Assembly (NCBI GenBank): GCA_030068075.1
Contig: CM057826.1
Span: 47,150,558 to 47,214,557 of the forward strand
DNA from: Paguma larvata
Lineage: Eukaryota > Chordata > Mammalia > Carnivora > Viverridae
Length of the DNA: 64,000 nucleotides
Direction: 5' to 3'
Shown: positions 11,823 to 21,644 of the stretch, piece after piece
Layout of the letters: every line of letters starts with the position of its first letter
How positions within the stretch are numbered: the first letter of the stretch is position 1
Program-made: the position numbers and the translations under genes
The notes under the pieces: model-generated
Told to the model about the DNA's origin: nothing
Databases searched by the model: none
The model's input: the letters and a program-made list of their open reading frames with translations, nothing else

Positions 11823-12402
11823 ATGATGAAACAGAAGTCTCCTCAGAAGAAAATCGAGTAAGAAATGACAGCCAGAGAATTGCTCAAAACAGATACAAAC
11901 AGTATTTTTGAACAAGAAGTTAGAATAACAGTCATAAGACTAATAGCTGGGCTTGAAAAAAGCATAGAAGACTAAGCAGAGAATCTATTGCTGCAGAGAT
12001 CAAAGACTTAAGAAATAATCATGATGAAAGAAGAAATGCTATAAATGAGATGCAAAATAAACTAGATACAGTGACAGCAAAGACAGAAGAAGCAGAGGAG
12101 AGAATAGGTGAAATAGAAGATAAAATTATGGAAAATTATGAAGCTGAAAAAAAGAGGAAAAGGAAATTACTAGACCATGAAAGCAGAATTAGAGACCTAA
12201 GTGATTCCGTGAAACAAAATAATGTCCATATCTAGGAGTTCCAGAAGAAGAAGAATGAGAGAAAGGGGCAGATTTATTTGAAAAAAATTATAGCTAAGAA
12301 CTTCCCTAAACTGGCAAAGGAAACAGACATCCAAGTCCAAGAGGTACAGAGAACTCCCTTCAAAATCAACACAAACAGGTCAACACCACGACATATCACA
12401 GG
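11823..12402 (+). pseudogene. L1 ORF1 remnant (RNA-binding coiled-coil protein)
   Basis: ORF1 of L1 encodes a trimeric nucleic-acid-binding protein with an N-terminal coiled coil. The start ATG at 11823 is followed by a stop after 12 codons (11859). The frame then shifts, and an open part at 12050-12235 reads MQNKLDTVTAKTEEAEERIG and onward, a charged heptad-rich coiled coil typical of ORF1. That part ends at a TAG at 12233-12235, consistent with a small deletion. The RRM-like and C-terminal domains are absent because the element stops at 12402. It cannot make a functional protein. Confidence 0.8.
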
Positions 12403-12605
12403 GCCATGTTCATGTGCCATCTAAAATCACTTCCTGTACCACCTAAAAGCATCTTGAGGACACAGGGAGGGATATGCGTCCACATTTTAGGAAACACTGC
12501 TTTAGATAATTAGCTTTTTGCTAATCTTGTAGATGAAGACAAATAATGCTTATATCATTTACAGTAGCACATGATAACGTTGTTTACAGTTAAAAACTAA
12601 AATGC
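12403..12605. other. Unclassified repeat-like tail
   Basis: 'ttgaggacacagggagggat' and 'cattttaggaaacactgctt' look like the end of a decayed DNA transposon, but I cannot name the family. Its junction with the L1 is sharp. Confidence 0.3.
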
Positions 12606-12610
12606 ATTTT

Positions 12611-12817
12611 TTTAATGTTTATTTAGTTTTGAGACAGAGAGAGACAGAGCATGAGTGGGGGAGGAGTAGAGAGAGAAGGAGACACAGAATCCGAAGCAGG
12701 CTCCAGGCTCTGAGCTGTCAGCACAGAGCCCGACGCGGGACTCGAACTCACAGACTTCGAGATCATGACCTGAGCTGAAGTCGGACGCTCAACTGACTAA
12801 GCCACCCAGGCGCCCCT
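12611..12817 (-). mobile_element. Felid tRNA-Lys SINE
   Basis: A well-preserved minus-strand copy that includes the reverse of 'gagttcgagtcccgcgtcgg'. Target-site duplication 'aaaatgcatttt' lies at about 12599-12610 and 12818-12829, perfect over 12 bases. Confidence 0.93.
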
Positions 12818-13149
12818 AAAATGCATTTTATAATAGCATCCTTTTATCTAAAACCTTAACTATCAAGAATTTATCCATAAAATTGAAAATAGAAAATGTC
12901 TCTGAGTTGCTGTGACAAAGGTCCATTATTTTATTCTGCAGGTCTAGCTACTTTCATGCCTTTACACAAATAGAGTAAATGTAAAATAAAGGCAAATTAA
13001 AAGCAAGTTCTTCAGAATCCTGGGGACAACTAAAGTCAAAGGGAGCAGTCCTGGGAAAGCAGAGTGGTCTGGACCATTGGAATGTAGGCACAGACAGCAC
13101 TATACACATCAATGAATTCCTTCGACCCTGCCCATGCTTCAGCAGTAAC

Positions 13150-13760
13150 TATTTGGAATGACTCCTGGGTCTTTAGTTTCAATTCAGAGTTCTTGCTTTA
13201 GCTCCTGCTGTACATAAGCCATAACCTTGGAGACACCCTTACTGTGGGTACTCTATCGAGGTCCAGAAACCAACTATTCATCTCTGGCCCCAATTGTGTT
13301 TGTCCTCTTAAGTTTCTTAGCTGAGTGAATGGGATGTCTATCCTTCCAGTTGCCTGAACCAGGAAACTGAGGTTATTTTTTGACTCCCACTCCTCTCCCA
13401 CCATATTCAATTGATTATCAGGTCTTTTGGGGTCCACTGCTTCAAAAATTTCAAATTTGTCAACTTCTTTCTAATCTTATTGCCATTATTTATGTTAATT
13501 CATCTTCTTCTGTTATGTAGACATCTTCAACGTCTTCCTAATTGGTCTCCCTTCCTTTAGGTACCCTTGTGCACCTCAAAGTCTCTTCTACGTATTTCTG
13601 TGAATAAATTTTGTAATGTGAAAATCTGCCTAAAAATTGAACGTAGCTTTGTATTGCACTCATAATGAAATCTGGACCACTTATGGCAATTTATATGGTC
13701 CTTCATGGTCTGGCTCTGCCTCCTTCACTAGTCTCTATTTATTGACAGCTCCTCTCTTAA
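13150..13760 (+). repeat. L2 fragment
   Basis: 'cgtcttcctaattggtctccc', 'ataatgaaatctggaccac' and 'ggtccttcatggtctggctctgcctcctt' follow the order of the LINE2 3' region. Open frames here are incidental. Confidence 0.55.
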
Positions 13761-14149
13761 GCACATATCTGTTACCCCATCTACCAGCATCCGTACCCAT
13801 ATACAGTTTTGAGCCTGTTGTAATAAGTATTACTCTTGTGTCTCTCTAAAGCTAAATTCTTTTAACTGCACACTAAATTCTGACATCCTGCCACTCAGGG
13901 ACAATTATTTTCACAGTTCTCCCCTTTCTCTCCTACAGCCTCTATCTCTTCCTCTTTAATGGATCATTCCCATCAAATTTTAAATAAGTAGTTAGTTTTC
14001 ACATCTTTCCTTGATTCTGCTTTTTATGCTAATTGTGACCCTATTTATTTGCTCTCCTGTGCTGTCCTAATTTTATTCCTTCCCTTTCTCTCTTAAACCC
14101 ACCCCACTCAAGCTTTTGCCCCTGTATCCCTCATCAAAACAGTTTTTGT

Positions 14150-15070
14150 TAAGGTTACCAAGTGACTTCCATACTGCTTAATTTAGTGGTTGTTTTTCAG
14201 AACTGATGTTATGTGACCTATCAGCAGGTTTTGATATAGCCAAATGCTTTCACCTTCTTAATGCTTTCTTCCTTTGGCTTCTGAAACATCACACATTTGC
14301 TTGGCTGTCCTCCTACCTCACTGGTTGGTTCTTCCAAATGTCCTTTCCTACTTTCTCTTCTTTCTGACCTCTGAATATTGGAGTGCCCCATGGCCATTCC
14401 CTAGTCTTCCTCTTTTAACTATCTACATTCACTCTTTTGGAGAGTTTGGCTGGTCGCTTTAAATGCCATCTATATACTGGTGACTTTCCAGTTTATATCT
14501 TCAGCCAGACTTTTCTCCTGAACCTGAGACTCATACATTTTGCAGCACACTGAGCTTCTTCACTTGGATACTGGAAAGACATTTCAAATTCAACTTGTCC
14601 AAAACTGAATTCCTGATCTTCCTTTTCACCTCCCTCCCAAACCTGCCTTATCCACAAATTTTTCCTGCTCAGTTGATAGCATTTACATCCTTCCACATGC
14701 TCAAGCACAAAGCGTGGAGGCATGCTTGAATACTTGTCTGTCACATCCCACAACAAAGCTGTCAGGAAACACTATGGACTTGGCTTTCAAAATGCATCCA
14801 GAATTCAACCCCTTCTCATCATGTCTACTGCTGCCATTCTAGCCACTATCATCTCTAGCTTGGGTTAGTGCAGTACCCTTATAAAATGTTTCCCTACGTC
14901 TACCTGCCTTGGGGCTTCCCTCTGTCTGGAATACCGGTTCTTCAGATAGCAGCATAGCAAGCTCCTTTAAGTCTTTGCTCATATGCAGCCTTTTTAATGA
15001 AGCCTACTCTGACCATTCTAGCTACATAGTACATATTATACAAAATATCCTCTATTAAATTGACTTTTTA
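14150..15070 (+). repeat. L2 fragment, long
   Basis: Long agreement with the LINE2 3' part. 'ttggagtgccccatggccat' is followed by 'aaatgccatctatatactgg', 'tgtccaaaactgaattcctgatcttcc', 'catccagaattcaaccccttctcatc', and then 'ctctgtctggaataccggttcttc'. This is one of the longest L2 pieces in the window. It is not coding. Confidence 0.7.
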
Positions 15071-15100
15071 TTCATAGTCTTCCAGCAATAGGGGAGTTGT

Positions 15101-15460
15101 CCATAATGAAGCTGTGCAAGGTATGCATGCCCTCCCTCTGCTTACCCTGACTCGTGGATGGGATGTCTTGCTGACGTGAACAATGGATAGTGGGCTTGAG
15201 TCTGTGTTCCTCTTACCTTCCAGACCATGGTCCCAGAATTATGGGGGCACCAGAACCCTTGGATGCTATGAAAATGGGATCACATGGTAAGGTTGGAAGG
15301 CCATCCATGTTCTGAGCACTCTTTGTCTCCTCCTTCATGGGTGGCTTTGGATAAATCCCTTGACTTCTTAGGCCTTACTTTTCCAACTTAAGAATTTCTT
15401 TTGTAGGCCTAAATTTTCCTTCTGTTCTTATGTTGATAAACTAATTAAAAATACAGCATA
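15101..15460. other. No gene or clear repeat
   Basis: Part of 15320-15410 has a weak MIR look ('ggataaatcccttgacttcttaggccttac'), too decayed to call. Confidence 0.3.
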
Positions 15461-15464
15461 TCAA

Positions 15465-15600
15465 GAAATATAGCATAGTGGATACAAGTGTAGACTCTGG
15501 TATCAGGCTGCTTGGATTCTAAGTGTGACACTATACTTATAAGTAGTATGACATTGAACTTCATCCCTTCTGTCTGAGTTTTTCTATCTATAAATAAGTA
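15465..15600 (+). repeat. MIR
   Basis: 'catagtggatacaagtgtagactctgg', then 'ctgcttggattctaagtgtg', then 'tgtctgagtttttctatctataaataag' is the sense order of MIR. Confidence 0.65.
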
Positions 15601-16260
15601 CAATTACAAGACTTCATTGTTGTTTCCAGAAATAAATTACCTTATTTTGGGTGTTGGGGTTGGAGTGGAAGGATATGGGTAGAGATATTAAGGGGAGATT
15701 CCAACAAAAATTTCTTTAGGGTCTGTGTCCGTGGGAAATTGAGAACAGCAACTGTCATTCTTTGACTAAATGAGTTAGTTTGGGATTGACTAATTGGTGG
15801 TAACTGCTCAGTAAATGCTATTTGAAGAAATAAATGAATGAACGTATCTGGAAAATAATACTGTACCTGCATCCTAGGACCCTGTGAAGTTGAATTAGAT
15901 ATCTAGATAGGAGAGCAATTTGAATTTATATAGCCCTTTTTCTCTAAGTATATCAAAGTACATACAGTAAGTTCTGGTTTATATGTGTGTGGTTAGCTAT
16001 GGTAGATTTTTAATGTCCTGCTGTCTTTGCAATGCATGTCAATTTGGTTGTGGGCTACTTCTGTTTGTTCTCAGGTTGAGAATAGTGGGGAGGGCACCAT
16101 GAGGCAATGCAAACTCATTTTAGTAGCAGTTTAGAAATAATGATGAAGATAAAATGGGGTTTGGAAATGTAAACTGAGTATTCCAAAGCTGAATGAGAAT
16201 GAGTTTCGTATTATCTGTTCATTTACATTGCTTACATAGCACTTCCCTTCCCACGGTGTG
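15601..16260. other. Single-copy-looking DNA
   Basis: No repeats named; frames up to 76 codons without features. Confidence 0.35.
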
Positions 16261-16267
16261 AATAATT

Positions 16268-16410
16268 ACTGTGGGGAAGTGGAAAGAACATGGGATTTAG
16301 ACTTGGATACATCTAGATTTGAGCCTACATTCCTTTACTTTATAGCCATGTGCCCTTAGCAAAGTCCATTAACTTCCCTGAACCTCAGTTTTCTTATCTA
16401 TAAGTATAGC
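16268..16410 (+). repeat. MIR
   Basis: 'ggaaagaacatgggatttagactt', 'gagcctacattcctttactttatagccatgtg' and 'gaacctcagttttcttatctataag' form a sense MIR. It directly abuts the LTR that follows. Confidence 0.75.
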
Positions 16411-16953
16411 TGTTATGGACTGAAGTTCATAGATTGAATCTCTATGACTTTATTTGGAGATAGGGCCTTTAAGGAGGTAATTAAGGTTAAATGAGGTCAT
16501 AAAAATTGGGATTTTCTCCAATATGACTGGTGTCCTTATAAGAAGAGGAGGAGGTACTGAGGTGTGCATGCACAGAGGAAAGGCCATGCGAGGAATTTTA
16601 TGTGTATCATTTTAAATTACAGAAGGCAGCTATCTGCAAGCCAAGGAGGGAGGCCTCACCAGAAACTCAGTGCCTGGTGGCACTTTGATCTTGGACTTCA
16701 AGCCTCCAGAACTATAAGAAAGTAAATTTCTGTAATTTTTAAAACAAGTTTATTTATTTATTTTGATAGAGAGAGAGAGAGCTGCTAGCGCAGAGACTGT
16801 TGCTGGGCTCAATCTCATGAACCGTGAGGTCCGGACCTGAGCCAAAATCAAGTGTCAAACATATAACTGACTGAGCCACCCAGATGCCCCTAAATTTCTG
16901 TAATTTGATTCTGTTTTATTCTGTTATGGCAGCCTGAGCAAACTAATGCAACA
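16411..16953 (+). mobile_element. MLT1-like MaLR LTR, split by a SINE
   Basis: The left end 'tgttatggactgaagttcat' is followed by 'ttatttggagatagggcctttaaggagg', 'ggtgtccttataagaagagg', 'tgcaagccaaggagg' and 'gcctccagaactataagaaag'. After the SINE comes 'ctgttatggcagcctgagcaaactaatg'. This is the layout of a solitary LTR of the MLT1/MST class, an ancient ERVL-related retrotransposon. No internal coding region is seen. Confidence 0.72.
16739..16890 (-). mobile_element. Carnivore SINE inside MLT1, internally deleted
   Basis: A minus-strand copy of about 150 bp that lacks much of the CT-rich middle. The target-site duplication 'taaatttctgtaattt' is perfect at 16723-16738 and 16891-16906 and lies within the 'aaataaatttctg' part of the LTR. 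The order of events is therefore LTR first, SINE second. Confidence 0.9.
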
Positions 16954-17029
16954 GATAATAATATTGCTGCTGCTGGTGATTGTCATAAGAATCACAGTAA
17001 TACTGCCACCGTCAGACGAGGCATACTCT

Positions 17030-17240
17030 AAGGGTTTAGAGTGAAGTTTTGAAGTCAGAATTAGCTAGACTCATAGTTCTGCCATTTACTGGCTCTGTAA
17101 TTATATTTTTAATCTATCTGAGCTTCAGTTTTCTTAGCCATAAAATAGGCATCAATATAACAGCAATCTCAGAATGATGTCATAAGACATCATTGAATAA
17201 GTTATTATGTATAAAATGTTTTGCACACTGAGTGTATATG
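17030..17240 (+). repeat. MIR
   Basis: 'ctcatagttctgccatttactggctctg', 'ctgagcttcagttttcttagccataaaatagg' and the downstream 'tgtataaaatgttttgcacactgag' follow sense MIR. Confidence 0.72.
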
Positions 17241-17838
17241 CCGTGAAACAGGATATATGCTTCCTACATACTGGTATTTAAAAATCACACTTGCACAACT
17301 TACCTTATAGAGTTTTGTGAGGTTGAAGTAAAACATTGCGTGTGAAGGTGCTGTGTAGAGTTAAGTAATTTTATTGTTATAATAAAGATGTGACAATTTT
17401 GGACATTAGTAAGCATTATTCATTTAACAACTACTTAATATGTTTATATTATATATAAACTCTCATTCATAAATTTTCATTCTATGGTATTTATCTCCAA
17501 GCTTCTCAGATGAGTGCAATGTTTTTGAATAGTTAGGTGGCTGTTTTGTTGGTCAGCGCTACAGCAGTCTCAGAACCATATCTTTTGATTGGCTTCAGGC
17601 AAGCAAAATTTAAAACTGAATTCTATTGATCTCCATAACCCTGAGCTGTAAAGGATTGGTTGTTAGTGAAAAAAAATCATTATTTCCATGTAGAGAATTC
17701 ACCAAGAATAAAAATTAATGACAGAAGGGAGTTCAGATCTACAAGCCCTTTATATAGCATTATGTATTTGAGCTTCAGGTTGCTTGATGCTTTTCAATCA
17801 TGCCTGAGTTTATTTAAAAGATTAAAAAGCTATTCGTC
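17241..17838. other. AT-rich DNA without a called feature
   Basis: Includes 'tttatattatatataaac' at about 17443-17460. The 60-codon frame at 17660-17842 has no recognisable domain. Confidence 0.3.
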
Positions 17839-17839
17839 T

Positions 17840-18350
17840 TGATTTTTTTGTTTGTTAAGATATTTATAGGCATTTTACCTTTTTAATTTCTATGTACATG
17901 GAATCTTTCTTTAACATGAAATATTCTGATGAATTTTTGCTGATGTATAGTAAAGCTATTCATTTTCTTTTATTTGCATTTTATCTTACTCTATGTTGAA
18001 CTCCCTTATTGGCTTAAATAGTTTTTCAATAGATTTCTTTGGATCTTCTAGGGAGATAATTATGATTGCAAATAATAATTTTGCCTTTTCCTTTTTTATA
18101 TTTATTTAACATTTTTTTTCTTGTCCTACTGCATTGGCTAAGACATCCAGAACAAACCTCAATGATATTGGCATCTTTGCTTATTCCTAATTTTAATACA
18201 GGTATCCTTAGTCTTTCATCATTACATAAGTTTACTATCGGATATATATTTTAAAAATCATGTTAAGAAAGTTTCCCTTGATTTCTAGCTTAGCAAGAGT
18301 TCATAGTTTGATTTCTTTGTTTCCTTTAGTGGAAGTCACTATTGTCATTT
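17840..18350 (-). mobile_element. Old L1 ORF2 fragment, antisense
   Basis: 'gcaaataataattttgcc', 'ttgtcctactgcattggctaagacatccag', 'gatattggcatctttgcttattcc' and 'agtctttcatcattacataag' are the reversed coding text of the reverse-transcriptase region of an old L1. Many frameshifts; not functional. Confidence 0.65.
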
Positions 18351-18950
18351 ATTTGGACTAAGGCCATATTCCCATTCCTCCCTGGGCCCATAAGCCAAGG
18401 CCTAGGAGGGAGTTGTTGGAAAGTTCGGGTGAATCCTAAGCAACCACAATGCCTCACTATATAGATTCTTCTAAGTTAGGCCAACTATAGGAAGTTGAAC
18501 TAAACTGATTAATGAATCACTGACAAAAATGAGTACTAATTTTTTTGAACTCTCAAACCAGACCCAAATGTTATTTTTTAATTGAGTGAGAGTCAAAGAA
18601 AAGGTATTTTTTCTTTTTAAAACTCCCTAGGAAATTAGTTCAAAGCAGTCCCAAAGTGCTACATTTTTGAGTACTGTTGAAATGGAACAAAGGGAGAACT
18701 TCAAATGTCTCTAAATTCAATCTGCTGGGACAAATGCTTCATCCATGCAAAGTCCCTGGTAACAGGAGAAGTGCTGCTGGAGTTGGTGTGGCCAGACTCT
18801 GGAAGTGGCAACACAACTCCAGTCATGCTTCTGATGTTGCAGTATTACTCCAGCCTCACCCAAGGACGTAAGCAGAATATGGTCAACCTGGTATTAGGAA
18901 TCCAGCTCAAGCCATCACCCGGAATATATTCTTAAGAAAGGATAAGTAAA
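18351..18950. other. Unassigned stretch with a 76-codon frame
   Basis: The frame at 18705-18935 starts MSLNSICWDKCFIHAKSLVT and is followed by ordinary DNA. It resembles coding text in composition but matches no family I recognise and has no splice sites or poly(A) tail. It could be a processed-pseudogene piece or chance. Confidence 0.25.
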
Positions 18951-18951
18951 C

Positions 18952-18980
18952 TGCGCGCGCGCGCACACACACACACACAC
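18952..18980. repeat. (CG)n(CA)n microsatellite
   Basis: Seven GC dinucleotides followed by eight AC dinucleotides, purely alternating pyrimidine-purine, a sequence type known to favour Z-DNA. Confidence 0.95.
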
Positions 18981-19209
18981 GTAATTCGTCTATAACCACT
19001 CCCCACCGCCACCTCTTGTCATTATGATAAAGCAAATGGAATTAGTTACTTTTCCATGTAGGTGCTTTCCTATGGAAAAGTTGAGAAATAGGAAAATATG
19101 CCTTCAGCCCTACAGTTTTGCATCTCTGTCCCCTTCTATGTTTTCAGAAGAGGACCGGTCTTATTCACCTTTGCAGTGCTAAAATGGTCCCGCCGTTTAA
19201 AATTTTAAT

Positions 19210-19460
19210 TTTTTAAGGAAAACTTCCTTGACTGCTATCCTAACCCAGTTTAGGTCAGTTTGAATCTTCTGACTTGTTCACATTACACAGTGTTCACATT
19301 ACTATCCCAACTGAAATTAAATTATTTCTATATTTTTGTCCATTTCTCAATTTACTATCTGTCTTCACAACTAGAGGTTAATTAAGCTCAATGAGGGCCA
19401 TCATTTGGAATGTGACTTACCCATAGTATATTACCAATAGATACTGAATAGATAATTGGA
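19210..19460 (+). repeat. L2 fragment
   Basis: 'tccttgactgctatcctaaccc', the spaced 'cacattactatccc' part, then 'tcacaactagaggttaattaagctcaatgaggg' follow the LINE2 3' end. Confidence 0.5.
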
Positions 19461-19895
19461 TGGATGACCTGGAGGACTACAGTGAGAGAACTCTAATATG
19501 GCAGTGGTTGCCGGCCTTTTTGAATATGACCATAATCTGCTCTCTATCTTTTTAAATATTCTTTAGTTTATAATGCCCCCCATGACTACAATAGTAACCG
19601 TGCTAGATGTACTTTTGGGGTACATAATCTTTGTGATTAATCTGCAGTGCCAAATATTGAGTTCGGTTGGACTAATTGATGAAATGCAATTCTTTAAAAA
19701 ATTTTCAATTCAAGCTTATCCATGGACTGGTTTCATTCTTACATCTCGCTATTTCCCTGAGGTCAGAACACACTTTGTACTTCCTGCTCCCTTACCTTTG
19801 CCCAGGTTGTTTCTCTCTAAAAAACTCTGTTTCCCCAGCTATGTAATGCTAACTATCATGGCTGGTGTGTGTAAGTGTTCACGTGAGAACACACT

Positions 19896-19934
19896 TGCGT
19901 GCGCGTGCATACGCGCACACACGCACACACACAC
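19896..19934. repeat. Alternating CG/CA microsatellite
   Basis: 'tgcgtgcgcgtgcatacgcg' runs into (CA)n. Nearly all steps alternate purine and pyrimidine, and the first half is close to self-complementary around 'gcat'. Confidence 0.85.
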
Positions 19935-20318
19935 GAGTAGGGGAGGGGCAGAGAGAGAGGAAGAGAGAGAATCTTTTTTTATATAATTTACTTTTGACAG
20001 AGAGAGAGCGAGCACGCATGTCCGTGCTCTAATGGGGGAGGGGAAGAAAGAGGGGGACAGAGGATCCAAAGCAGGCTCTGCGCTGACAGCAGAGAGTCCC
20101 ATGCGGGGCTTGAACTCAGGAGCCACAAGAACATCACCTGAGCCCAAGTCAGTTGCTCAACCAGCTGAGTCTCCCAGGCAGACTTAAGACAGAATCTTAA
20201 GTAGGCTCCTTGCTCAGCATGAAGCCTGACACCGGCTTGATCTCAGGATCCTGAAATCCTGACCTGAGGTGAAATCAAGAGTCAGATGCTTAACTGACTG
20301 AGATATCCAAGCACCTGC
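19935..20318 (-). mobile_element. Older carnivore SINE, split by another SINE
   Basis: The outer copy has its CT-rich part at 19935-19974 (read as 'ggggaggggcagagagagagg') and its head at 20186-20318 (read as 'aagtaggctccttgctcagc ... gatatccaagcacc'). Its middle resembles the older carnivore-wide subfamily. The space between the halves is the inner SINE. Confidence 0.75.
19976..20182 (-). mobile_element. Carnivore SINE inserted in an older SINE
   Basis: A full-length minus-strand copy inside the outer SINE. 'agagagaatctt' (19964-19975) and 'agacagaatctt' (about 20187-20198) are its target-site duplications, with one difference. Confidence 0.8.
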
Positions 20319-20440
20319 CTAGACCAAGTTTAAATCTCGTCTTCTCCAGAAATACTTCTTTTACTACTCAATTCCTCCTTCTTTCCCAAGAGTCCTCTTA
20401 GCACTTACATTCTGATGCTCTTACTTAATACCTGATGGTG

Positions 20441-20870
20441 TTGACTTTAGCTCTCACAGGTTGTATTCCCTGGGAAGCAGATTTTGAGGTGGACTTGAGT
20501 AAGGTAAGATGTTTGTTAGGGAGTGTGCTTTGGACTAATATCTGTAAAAGGGAGATAAAAGAGTGAGCCAAGGGAGAAACAGACCTGAGATATAGGTAGA
20601 CCTTATTAGAACCTCCACTGATGAGGGGAGCTATGACCAGTCAGAGTTGCTTGGCATTGACTAAAATGGCCAACTTTTACACTCCTATGGTAATCGGTCA
20701 CTGGATGTGGCCATCTTGGGCAGAGAGTGGTTTTGGGCAAGGCAGCTCTCTGCAGTTGCTATGTTCCCCGGAGCGGTGGCAGCTAAAGGACCTCTTCAGA
20801 TAGCACTTCCAGCAGGGGGTGCAAATTCTTTCTTGAAAGGCAGTCAGTGCCTACCACAAGCTTCTTAAGT
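20441..20870. other. Unclassified, possibly repetitive
   Basis: 'cctgggaagcagattttgagg' and 'gtttgttagggagtgtgctt' remind me of a dispersed mammalian repeat, but I cannot name it. A 60-codon frame at 20621 is not supported. Confidence 0.3.
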
Positions 20871-20874
20871 CACA

Positions 20875-20970
20875 GATCGCGTCTTACTTACCAGTAAAGT
20901 CCCCATAATGTCTAGGTCTGTGCTTGACACACAATGCTCAGTACATCAATAGATGCTAAATGGATTGTCA
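20875..20970 (+). repeat. L2 3'-end fragment
   Basis: 'aagtccccataatgtctaggtctgtgcttgacaca' followed by 'gtacatcaatagatgctaaatgg' is the decayed tail of LINE2. Confidence 0.5.
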
Positions 20971-21640
20971 GTTGTTTGTAGTCTAAATTCTTATCTCTGA
21001 CCATATAGTGAGTTCTTTGAGATCAAGAACACTTGCTCCTCCACAGCTTGTTAACAAGCTTTTCACATATTCTGGGAGATTGATCTGGCTGTCTCTTAGA
21101 GCTAATGCACCGGTATGTGTTTCATAGTTGGGTGGGTGAATGCTTGTTCTGGTTGGTGTAGGTTGTGGCTGAGGGATTGGGCATATGTCTGTGATACAGC
21201 AGAATGTTTATGTTGATGCAGCTGGCACGTATGCTGTTTTGTGGTGCCTTAGTTGGTGCATATCTTGTCATGATTTGGTATACATCAGTTGTGATTAGAA
21301 ATGTATGTGGATCATGGACGGTATCGGTGTTTGTGGTAGTTGAACTTGGGCATAAGACTGGGAGATGAGAGAGAGATGAAGTTGCCAGTGTGCATATGTT
21401 GTGAGGGCTGTGTGTGAGTATGTATGCGTATGGGTGTGTGTGCACACAGATATGCATGTTCATACTTGAGTGTGAGCCTGGGGTGGCTAATTGCATCTGC
21501 CCTGGGGTGTGGTGCACAATGTTGGCTGCAGTTGGGAGTCCAGATTCGAAGCTGGAGGCCTTTCTCCTCCAGCCTTGTGAAGGCTGGGCAGGGCCCATCC
21601 TCAAGACTAGCAGCATGAAGTCCCTCCACTTTCAACAGAC
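20971..21640. other. TG-rich stretch, no gene supported
   Basis: Contains a loose TG/TATG-rich part at 21395-21460. Frames of 100-164 codons on both strands here overlap one another and come from this skewed composition. Confidence 0.45.
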
Positions 21641-21644
21641 AGCA

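Larger units (their letters stand above)
10133..12402 (+). mobile_element. Felid L1, 5' half only
   Basis: The segment starts with 'gcagagaagtagggggactg' followed by 'cttgtccctcaaacacacctg', which matches the start of the carnivore L1 5' UTR. It continues through a CT-rich UTR (11100-11560) into 'ccagtgttacttcaatgaacaaatcaaagaacacctg', and then the start of ORF1 at 11823. It stops abruptly at about 12402 inside ORF1 ('caacaccacgacatatca') and runs into unrelated DNA. Normal L1 insertion truncates the 5' end, not the 3' end, so the 3' part was probably removed by a later deletion. ORF1 is broken (separate entry). Confidence 0.85.
19740..20440 (+). repeat. L2 fragment interrupted by two nested SINEs
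   Basis: The left half ('tgtacttcctgctcccttacctttgcccagg') and right half ('agaccaagtttaaatctcgtcttctccagaaatac') join into one LINE2 stretch when the SINE block at about 19915-20318 is taken out. Confidence 0.55.

Noticed and set aside
18677..18935. Two overlapping 64- and 76-codon frames that read a little like a protein
   Set aside because: No family recognised, no poly(A) tail or target-site duplication for a retrogene, and the two frames exclude each other. Kept as unassigned.
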